A DNA stretch of 64,000 nucleotides, from the NCBI GenBank assembly GCA_033964015.1, contig JAWWUD010000062.1, positions 62,001 through 126,000 of the forward strand, given 5' to 3'. Position numbers and translations under genes: made by a program. The first letter of the stretch is position 1. Every line of letters begins with the position of its first letter. The DNA is from Scolanthus callimorphus. Taxonomy: Eukaryota; Cnidaria; Anthozoa; Actiniaria; Edwardsiidae. The notes beneath the pieces were generated by a model. That model did no database searches. It saw nothing but the letters and a program-made list of their open reading frames with translations, and had not been told where the DNA came from. This document shows, one piece after another, positions 56,498-64,000 of this stretch.

Positions 56498-56808
56498 ATA
56501 GGTCATTCTCGTATAACCCAGAGCTCCCCGGCTCGTCACCTCGATCGCGGTGGATGCTCTGGTGACACCCTTTTAGGACGTTTGCTGATTGGCTGATTTT
56601 GTACGTTGCGGCATGCGCAGACAGTTCTTTCTCTCCAAGGCTCTGTATCAAATCACACGCATGTGATTTAATACAGTACCCTTGAGCTGCAATGTGGGCT
56701 GAGTACCCGTGAACGACACCGCGGCAAAACGTACTACGCACGCGCAGTCGTTTTGCGGTGGTGTTCCCGTGAGCTGGCCGAGTACTCGTGAGCTGAGAAT
56801 GGACCTAA
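56498..56808. repeat. Inverted-repeat element
   Basis: The outer words GGTCATTCTCGTATAACCC and GAGCTGAGAATGGACC are weakly inverted. The inner arms GAACGACACCGCGGCAAAACG and CGTTTTGCGGTGGTGTTC pair well. Confidence 0.55.
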
Positions 56809-57705
56809 GTCTGATTGTCGAGTACTAACATGCGCATATGAAATCACGATATGATAACACAACAGGCATAAAACGAGCGATGTTTTATTTCCTTTTTATT
56901 CTTTTATATAGTGTACATTTTTATTCATCTCACGGGAGTCAGTAGTCACGTGCATATGGTCCCGGTTGCCACAAGGTCGTGACTAGATGGGATACCTCTA
57001 GTGGAGGTGATTAATAATTTATAGGCATAAACAATAGAACGTTGTACCGTGAAGCCTATGAATTATTAATCACTCCTTCTGAGCTATCCCTTCTCTAGCC
57101 ATGACCCTGCAACAAGCGGTTTTTGAAGATGCCTGCACGAGCAAAGCACGTGAACAGTTAGCCTCATCCCCAGGATTCTTCTTCTCAGCAAATCTGCTTT
57201 TGTACTCCTTTTTTATAGCGCCTCACGCATGAGAGTGTGACTTCATAAAACCCTGTGGTGGTAAACGCTCGCGGAGAAGCCTGGGAACGAGGCTAGTGAA
57301 AAGTTTAAGATGATTCGTTTGTGAATGGGTATAGAACTTTAAAATAATAGCCTTCGCTGTATCCTCCGGCTATTAGAATAACTGATATGAGTACTTAGAT
57401 TTTTTGCAGATATAAATAGGATGTAACTTTGTTACACAGACTGATAAAATTATCAAGAGACGACATCCTTCTTACAGCCAAAGACGCTCAAGCGTCTAGA
57501 GCGCAATAATGAGTTGATTCCTGGATACTTGGATCCATTTTTCGATTCAATAATGCATTCGGCTTGAGAAAACGTCTATCAATTTTGAAGGGTTTTCGGT
57601 TTTGATTGGGCGATGGACGACGGAGGCACTTCCATATATAGAACATTCTACAGGGAGTCTTATAAAACAGTGATAATTCTTCTAACTGGAACTTATAAAC
57701 ACCTT

Positions 57706-57739
57706 GACGTTTCGAACAACATCCGTTGCTCTTCATCAG
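57706..57739 (-). ncRNA. Hammerhead ribozyme-like core
   Basis: Minus strand reads CTGATGA, one A, a 7-bp potential stem (GAGCAAC with GTTGTTC, one G-U pair, loop GGAT), GAAAC and GTC. These are the conserved type I core elements in order, with the minimal two-pair stem III reported for Penelope-like elements. Stem I is only partly convincing. Activity is not shown. Confidence 0.55.
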
Positions 57740-58026
57740 AATGGAGTGGTAGTTATTACTCGGGAGACTTGAACCTAGATAAGGCTCGGTCACAGACTCC
57801 CGAGAGTTCCACCCAGAGGCCCCCCCCCCCTTTGCGGTTCAAGGGGGGTTGCCGCACCCTTGTGTGTATAGCCTCCTTGATCCCGCGCTCGAACCAGCGA
57901 GCTTCACGGTCCACGAGTTCGGCAGTCTACAGGGAGCCTTCTGTTTGCGAGTACGAATTTTGTTACCAAGCAGGGAAGAAGTTATGAGCCTGGTAGTAAG
58001 CCTCTCGCTTTAGAGAAGAAATTTTT

Positions 58027-58141
58027 AAGTAATGTTTACAAAACGAGCTGAAGTGTTTTATCGGCAGATAGAAACACGAGGCGAAGCCGAGTGTTTCTAT
58101 CTGCCGATAAAACACGACAGCGAGTTTTGTAAACTACTTCT
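58027..58141. repeat. Palindrome, ~50-bp arms
   Basis: GTTTACAAAACGAGCTG and TTTTATCGGCAGATAGAAAC on the left mirror the right arm about 58084. The loop is GAGGCGAAGCCGA. Confidence 0.88.
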
Positions 58142-59005
58142 AAAACGGTTGCCAGTAATAATTCATAATTCCAAGCTAGTTAAAAAAAGGAAATAAATTT
58201 GTGAGAACTACTTCATTGAAATCGAGAATAAGAAATCTGATATAGATTGGCTTCAAGTTGTATTGTTTAGCTATTTTGAAATGGCAAACAAACGATTGAC
58301 AATGAGAGCTTTTCATTACGAATAGTGTATTTAGAGAGGCGTTCCGAATAATTGACATATCTTCTGTGTTGGGACAAAAGGTCTGTTCATAATTACATGA
58401 CTTTCAAAAAGAGAATTTGGAATAGCTGTCACTTATTTACCTATAATAATGATGAGCAAAGAAATGCCGTTCAAATGTCATAGACAAGAAATGAATGTAT
58501 TAGCGATACCAGCGATACCTATAATAACGCTAGGGCTTTGTGATAGGCTTTTGTAAAGAAAGGGCTATGTGATTAGTTTCGGGGGCAGTGTTTCCTATTG
58601 TTTTTTATTCTTTTTATGATTCAAATTTCTTTGACAAAATTTTCTTTGTCATGCGCGTAATGCATCATATGCAATTTGCCCATTCATTCTCGTTTAACAA
58701 AGCAGTGCGGTTCGTACGGACTCGCCAAGTAGAGTAACTTGGACGGGTGAGTTAAATTCGTTTATCTGTGCATGATTTTGAGCCCAATTCAAACCAAGTA
58801 TTTCCCAGCAATTGTCAAAGATGTCCTTTTTGGCTCGTTTCACGAAATGTTCACAGAAGGGTGGTCGGCACTGCGCGAGTCGTTGTTGGATGTTTAAATC
58901 ATGGCCACCGAAAATTAATAAATGTGATAAATGAACTATCTTTTTACAAAATGCACGTACTCATTTCTAACATGCGTTCTTTTTCCGTAGGTTACGGGAA
59001 AAGGT

Positions 59006-59350
59006 GGAAATCATGACCACAGGGCGTTTGTAAGAGATGGGGTCTCCATAAATATTATCGGGGAAACATGCTGTTCTGGTGAGTTGTCCTATCATTACTG
59101 ATGCTCAGTGAACCAAACTTGATAGAGAACTGTGCTCACTGAACTGGATCTGATATAGAACTCTGACGTCACCGGAGTTCTATGTCAGATTCAGTTCAGT
59201 GCGCAGCAGTTCTATATCGTTTCTGGCTGCTTGAGCAGCATTTTGATATGGCAACCAATCAGAACAGCTGTTCCCTGAAAATATTCATGGACTCCCCAAA
59301 ATGCTAATTTCTATCGGGGTATACAAACGGCCTTCATGGTCCTGATTTCC
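59006..59350. repeat. MITE with GGAAATCATGACCA ends
   Basis: GGAAATCATGACCA...GGCGTTTGTA at the left and TACAAACGGCCTTCATGGTC...GATTTCC at the right are inverted. A second palindrome (ACTGAACTGGATCTGATATAG and partner) occupies 59140-59200. Confidence 0.7.
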
Positions 59351-60154
59351 ATTGTGTTTGCCTGATTGACTATTCATGAGTTTTAGAATCAGTATTATCA
59401 TGTTCCAAGAAGCACCAGCCCGTGATTTAAGAGTGTCGGTACGTTGGTGCCAGGAGGATCATCAAGCATTTTGAACCGAAAACCGAAAAACCCAGTTTAA
59501 ATTGAAAGACGTTTTCTCAAGCCGATCGCATTATTGTCTCGAATAATGGATCCAATACTCGAAGAATCAACTCATTATTGTGCTCTAGGGGGACGTGTGG
59601 GCGTCTTTAGCTGTAAAGGCAGCTTGTCATGCATGTTGCATGCCGCGCAACCTAACGATATAGCTCAAATGCTATAAAAAAATTCAGTCGGTAGCTAGAA
59701 AAGGCTTGTCCAAAACGTTTTTGTCCGAGTTGGCACGAACTATATAGTTTATGCCATCTAAAAATTCAACTCAGTTTGTTCGAGCTGGCGTTACAGAGGT
59801 GGCGTAGCGTGACCTAAGGAATTTCATAGGCTTTGTTTCCAACTACCATTTGAACTTCTGACTTTGGATAATATATTATATAGTTATCAATACACATGAA
59901 AGTGTAGTTATCGGGAAGGAGGGATGCCCAGTCACGAATCACCTAATGGTGCTACAGAATATAGAAACGGATAAAGCTATAGACATGATTCGCCATATCA
60001 TTGTTTCGTTGCAGACACGCAGTCAGTCAGAAGAAATGTGCAAATGATTGGGGAGGACACAGGTTCTATTTCAAAATTAGTAGGCTATACATTTTGACGT
60101 TATTGTTTCTCAAATGGAACTCATTATTATTCTTTGAAAAATTGTTCAGTACGA

Positions 60155-60358
60155 AGTAGATCTCATTTTCCGTACGTCTGTGCTGTAATAGATACATAGA
60201 TGACGTCATAGCGAGTCATCAACAAAAAAGGTACGTTATAGGATAGCGTGGCGTGACAGTCGAATGGCGTGACAGTCCAGTGGCGAGACGGTTATTCATG
60301 ACTAAGACGTCGTCTGTGCATCTATTACAGCACAGAAGCACGGGGAATGAGATCTATT
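60155..60358. repeat. MITE with AGTAGATCTCAT ends
   Basis: AGTAGATCTCATTTTCCGTA at the left and its inverted counterpart ending GAATGAGATCTAT at the right share CTGTGCTGTAATAGAT. The centre contains TGACGTCA-type words. Confidence 0.75.
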
Positions 60359-60480
60359 TGTTTTTATACAGCACCAACAAAAACTGATTTTTCTCGCGAT
60401 GAAAAGCCGAAAGAGCGCGTGCATTTCAAACTCGGTTTTGGCATGCAGATGCTATGACGTCAATCGTGCGCGTGTACTGT

Positions 60481-60747
60481 TAAGCCCTGGCTAAACTAGG
60501 ACACATGTAGCGCGCAACATAGTAGCCGGACTCATATTTCCTTCATGTTTCCCAGTTTAGCCATGCGAGAAACATTGTTGCGCTCGACAATGTAGCCGGG
60601 ACACAAACAAATGTTTCTTCGCAAGACAAGAAACATTTATGTGTCCGAGACACACGCGTGCGATGTTTCCTAGTTTAGCCACTCGGGGAAACATGCAGGA
60701 CACAAATTTTGCGCGCCACACGTGTACTAGTTTAGTCATAGCTTTAA
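60481..60747. repeat. MITE with CTGGCTAAACTAG ends
   Basis: AGCCCTGGCTAAACTAGGAC on the left, GTACTAGTTTAGTCATAGCT on the right. Internal words AGTTTAGCCA and GAAACAT recur. Confidence 0.7.
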
Positions 60748-60980
60748 TCACACGGCCTTTTGCGCGCGAGACTCAGATGATGTGTCTCTAGTGCGAGGCC
60801 ATCTGGGAACGAGATTAGTCAGATTATGCCGACCAATCAGATCGCGCGTTTTACTAGCGTTGTTGTGTAAATAATTATGTCAGCTAGAAAGCATGGTTGA
60901 TTCAACCACGACTGGTATTGCATGACTTAGACCGCTTGCAGTCCCGCTTGCAGTTCTTTGGCGAACGTCCGCGGGAAAAC

Positions 60981-61154
60981 GCCGCGAGAGTCAAGAAAGC
61001 GTGCTACTCGCCGCGAGAGCCGAGAAAGCGTGTTACTCGCCGCGAGAGCCGAGAAAGCGTGTTACCCTCCGCGAGAGCCGAGAAAGCGTGTTACTCGCTG
61101 CGAGAGCCAAGAAAGCGTGTTACTCGCCGCGAGAGCCGAGAAAGCGTGTTACTC
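60981..61154. repeat. 29-bp minisatellite, six units
   Basis: The unit starts GCCGCGAGAGCCGAGAAAGC and repeats exactly every 29 bases for 174 bp with a few substitutions. Because 29 is not a multiple of 3 and the unit lacks stops, all three plus-strand frames stay open. Confidence 0.95.
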
Positions 61155-61204
61155 GACACCGTAGACAAATGGAAGCGCGCGCGCGTAAAAAAACCCACTT
61201 CCCT

Positions 61205-61584
61205 GACAGAGCGGGAAAACCCTGCTAAAATCACTAAATTTCAAATAGTAAGGTCGGGTTAACTCAGATAAGCTTGATTTTTGCATACAGACTTCTCATT
61301 TGATGGAAAGCAAAAATCAGAAATGACGTTTTTCTAATGGATCCCTCTTTGAGATATTAGACTTTAAACTTTGGTTTCTGTGCCATTTTATGGGAGAATT
61401 AGTACTTTGATCAGGAATTATGGAAACTTTGCTCGATCATATCTAAAAGTCATATTCTTCAAATTTCTTTTAAAATTGGAATTAAGCTTTTGGTCACAGA
61501 AACTCTTTGTATACAGAATCTTGAGCTTATATATTGAAATATGGCGAAGTTAGACATTTCATCTTTGGTAATTTCCGCTCTGTC
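61205..61584. mobile_element. MITE with perfect 9-bp duplication
   Basis: Second copy of the 49964-50345 family, ending CCGCTCTGTC. CACTTCCCT is duplicated at 61196-61204 and 61585-61593. Confidence 0.93.
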
Positions 61585-62621
61585 CACTTCCCTCGATTAA
61601 CCGACGCTCGCCAAAGAAGGGGCTGCAAGAAGTCTATGCATAACTAAAATCTCTTCGACAATATGCCCGACAGAAAGTTACAAAAAAACATAAAATGTGA
61701 TGTGAAGACTATGCATATTTTTATGGTTAGAAAAACTAACGGACTGCTACGCTTCTGCTGAAAGCACGCTTATCAGTCCTTCCCACAATCCTTTGCCGTC
61801 TCATTCGACCAAGGGACTGCAACGAGTTCTTTATTTGTTTAGTTATCAAAGCCAGCGGGAATACGTGGATTTCCACAACTGGCTTCTATGTTCGCTCTAC
61901 GGTTTGCTACACTAAGTATTATACCTGTATTTGAAATTTATATGATATATATTACTTTGGATATAAAACTATAATTTGGTAACAATCATTTCATTTGGTC
62001 TATATTTAGTATCAAAATAATGCTAATAATATAAAATGCTGAGTTATGGTAACATCAATCTCAATTTCCTTCCTCATATGAACTCTATTAAAACCATTTT
62101 TATATATCTTTGCTGTTTAGGGTTATTCATTTGTTCTCGCACAATTGTAAAAGTATTAAAAGAATGCACAGCATTCCTACTTACTTTGACGATCATTATT
62201 GAATTGATTCTTTTGGTTGCCTTGTTGTCAGTAAAGCTGCTACGAAATTCGTCCCTCTAGCTGGATCTCGTGTGCATGCAATCCTCTGACGAGATACGAA
62301 GAGCAGGTACAACGACTGCCATGCGCTCCGTTTGATTATTTTTGTATTTTTGTGGATATGCTTGGGTTACTTTTTCCATATCCCATTGACAACTGTTGTG
62401 TTGCCAAATTGATCTGAGTGATAGACAAAGTCACTGTACTTGATTGCATTCTCAACGTATGTTACCAAAGTATACTGAGAGTATATTCAGATTCATATCC
62501 GTGTGTCTAGCAGGTTGCTTGTTTGTTTGTGTATCAGCCAGACGGAGGGACAAAAGAAGCAGTCAAGTCGAGAACTTCAGCAAACAATGTCAGGTCTCTT
62601 CAAAGTTATCTTCATTCTCGA

Positions 62622-63622
62622 TCAGCCCCATTTCATGCTCGGTTTGTCGTCCTCCTCATCAACATCAATCCTGACATACCTAGTTTTCCAGCATAGCTTG
62701 CCAGTGGATCGTAACTGTAGAAAGCCAAATATAGCGAAGAATAGGGCAACACATACCAAAATGGATAGGATAGCAAAAGGCAAGACTAGGCTTCTACTGG
62801 GATCGGCTAATAATACCCTAAGCGTCTTTACGGTTGGATCTTGTACTGATCGATTTCTTGGTCTTCCGGATGTATTATCTGGGCACGATTTTTTACATGG
62901 CGTACAAACATTGGTTCGTTTGTCCATTGTGAATCTAGAGGAGCACTGTAGAACGCACGATGATTGTTGTAAGATTAAGGGCGGCTTGCATGAAGTGCAA
63001 GTATCGGCTGAACGGCCAGAGCATGATTTGCAGACTGCATGACAAGGAATGCACCGTGATATTTGTGACTTGTTGTTGATGTGCAAAAAAGTGCTGCTCG
63101 GGCAGCTTGGTCGACACGCGTGTTGATAGTAAACCTGGCCACTAGCGCAACTTAGGCATTGTTTTTCACCAGCTCCATTACACGTCCTACAGGACGAATG
63201 ACAAGCCTTACAGGTATTACCATCTTTAAACTGTCCTTCTTGGCAATCCGAAATGCATCTTCGTTGACTCTCAGAGTAAATCAAACCCTTGACACATCTG
63301 CTGCATTCAGTAGCCCCGCTACCGACGCATTCGGAACAGGTAGGGTGGCAATTCTCGCACACTCCTTGTTGTGTGTTCTTGAATTGTCCCAGTGAACAGT
63401 TCCCTATGCACGTGAACCCTTGCAAGACGTGGCTTGGATTAGCACAGGTGATGCAGTCGCTCTTGGATGGTCCCACACACCGAGAGCAAGTGGAGTGGCA
63501 CTTGCGACACTCGCCATTCTTGTGGTCGTAATAGCGACCCACCTTAGCACACTCCCGAACGCAATAATGATCATTGAGGACGAACGGCGGAGTACATCTG
63601 GTGCAGTTTGTTAATCCGTTAC
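62622..63622 (-). CDS. Furin-repeat type I membrane protein, last exon (PC5/6-like C-terminus)
   Basis: The exon starts at 63622 after a minus-strand acceptor (TTTTTTAG) and runs ~333 codons to the stop at 62622. Its 5' exons lie beyond the window. It encodes consecutive furin-type Cys-rich repeats with CHSTCSRCVGPSKSDCITC, CHPTCSECVGSGATECSRC, CHSSCRTCNGAGEKQCLSC and CHAVCKSCSGRSADTCTSC. A linker, one transmembrane segment (LVLPFAILSILVCVALFFAI) and a ~30-residue acidic cytosolic tail (RIDVDEEDD) follow. This layout matches the C-terminal domain of membrane-bound PC5/PC6-type proprotein convertases, which cleave secretory precursors. Other furin-repeat receptors are possible since no catalytic domain is in view. 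Part of the exon is copied at 56097-56241. Confidence 0.8.
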
Positions 63623-64000
63623 CTAAAAAATAAATTATCAACAACTCGATCAAGTATTCCTAAGATATATAACATAAGCTTCGATGTCTCCAAAACTAAT
63701 GAAATGGTTATTTTCTTCTCGCATTTTATGCTAATTAGTCATAGACCATTTTCTAGCTCTTGAAACGTAAAATCATCAACAAAATGTATAGCTGTCAACT
63801 CTCCTGCATTAGGCAGGAGTCTCAAGATTTTGATTCTTGTCTCAAAAACTCAAGATTTCTAAACTCTGAGGGCTGACAGCTATGCGAATGGCTTGGGATC
63901 AATCCCAAACGCACTATCAGTGATATCACTTTCCCATTTCAGTTGCGTATGCAATTTTGCTATCTATATATAAATAGAGCAGATTTCAGATTACTGTCGT
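63623..64000. other. Intron of the furin-repeat gene
   Basis: No coding signal was seen. A small inverted word pair (TCAAGATTTTGATTCTTG and nearby AACTCAAGATT) lies at about 63820-63865. Confidence 0.5.

Larger units (their letters stand above)
57472..59616. mobile_element. 2.1-kb inverted-repeat element, possibly Penelope-related
   Basis: About 130 bp at each end are inverted copies: TAATGAGTTGATTC, then GGCTTGAGAAAACGTCT on the left, with the reverse at 59490-59616. The interior holds a hammerhead-like motif (57706-57739), a palindrome (58027-58141) and another MITE (59006-59350). No reverse transcriptase or GIY-YIG domain was found. Hammerhead motifs near element ends are known from Penelope-like elements, which is the reason for the tentative label. 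Confidence 0.5.
53693..62621. other. Gene-free nest of repeats between BHMT and the furin-repeat gene
   Basis: No host gene was supported. It holds the inverted-repeat elements at 53893-54041, 54303-54765, 55705-55933, 56498-56808, 57472-59616, 60155-60358, 60481-60747 and 61205-61584, the gene-fragment capture at 55994-56367, and the minisatellite at 60981-61154. The segment 61585-62621 has no recognised feature. Its hydrophobic 74-codon frame at 62036-62260 lacks support. Confidence 0.6.

Noticed and set aside
57613..57987. 124-codon frame as a gene
   Set aside because: It spans the hammerhead-like motif and repeat sequence and shows no domain.
60897..61262. 121-codon Arg-rich protein and two overlapping frames
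   Set aside because: They are produced by the stop-free 29-bp minisatellite in all frames.
62036..62260. Hydrophobic 74-codon membrane protein
   Set aside because: AT-rich sequence readily gives hydrophobic frames. There is no promoter, homology or neighbour support.
62503..63042. Plus-strand 179-codon frame
   Set aside because: It is the antisense shadow of the furin-repeat exon.

Overview
The window looks like nuclear DNA of a cnidarian, most likely an anthozoan such as a stony coral or sea anemone. The evidence is AT-rich sequence, spliced animal genes with GT-AG introns, and a very dense load of small inverted-repeat elements, LINE pieces, a Copia element, a tRNA-derived SINE and a Polinton-like element. 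The taxon is inferred from gene and repeat style, since no marker gene is present.

Four host genes can be supported. A complete nine-exon betaine-homocysteine S-methyltransferase gene (43399-53692, plus strand) encodes 394 residues and keeps its zinc cysteines. The terminal exon of a C2H2 zinc-finger gene lies at 26516-28249 (plus). A single-exon TMEM163-like cation transporter lies at 33081-33992 (minus). The last exon of a furin-repeat membrane protein, resembling the C-terminus of PC5/6-type proprotein convertases, lies at 62622-63622 (minus) and continues off the right edge.

The rest is mostly mobile DNA. From 1 to 3456 there are foldback and Harbinger-like repeats. A frameshifted Copia element with both LTRs fills 3457-8135. 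A compact Polinton-like element (8268-14978) has ~760-bp terminal inverted repeats, 5'-AG ends and a perfect 6-bp target duplication. It carries only three evident genes: an A32-type packaging ATPase, a small pX-like protein and an acidic zinc-ribbon protein. The pX-like and ATPase genes diverge from an array of ~10-bp repeats, and that array was later split by a 1.94-kb composite insertion with identical 273-bp ends. This is the most interesting object in the window. No polymerase, integrase, protease or capsid gene is visible in it, so it looks like a satellite or reduced form that would depend on proteins supplied in trans.

From 15110 to 43400 come a truncated LINE, many short inverted-repeat elements, the zinc-finger and TMEM163-like genes, and an internally deleted LTR element (37430-40373) nested in a second LINE. 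The introns of the methyltransferase gene hold at least seven small elements, two with perfect 9-bp target duplications. From 53693 to 62621 there is a nest of palindromes, a captured 145-bp piece of the neighbouring furin-repeat exon, a hammerhead-ribozyme-like motif, a 29-bp minisatellite and a third 9-bp-duplication element. Homology statements rest on motif recognition, because no database search was possible.
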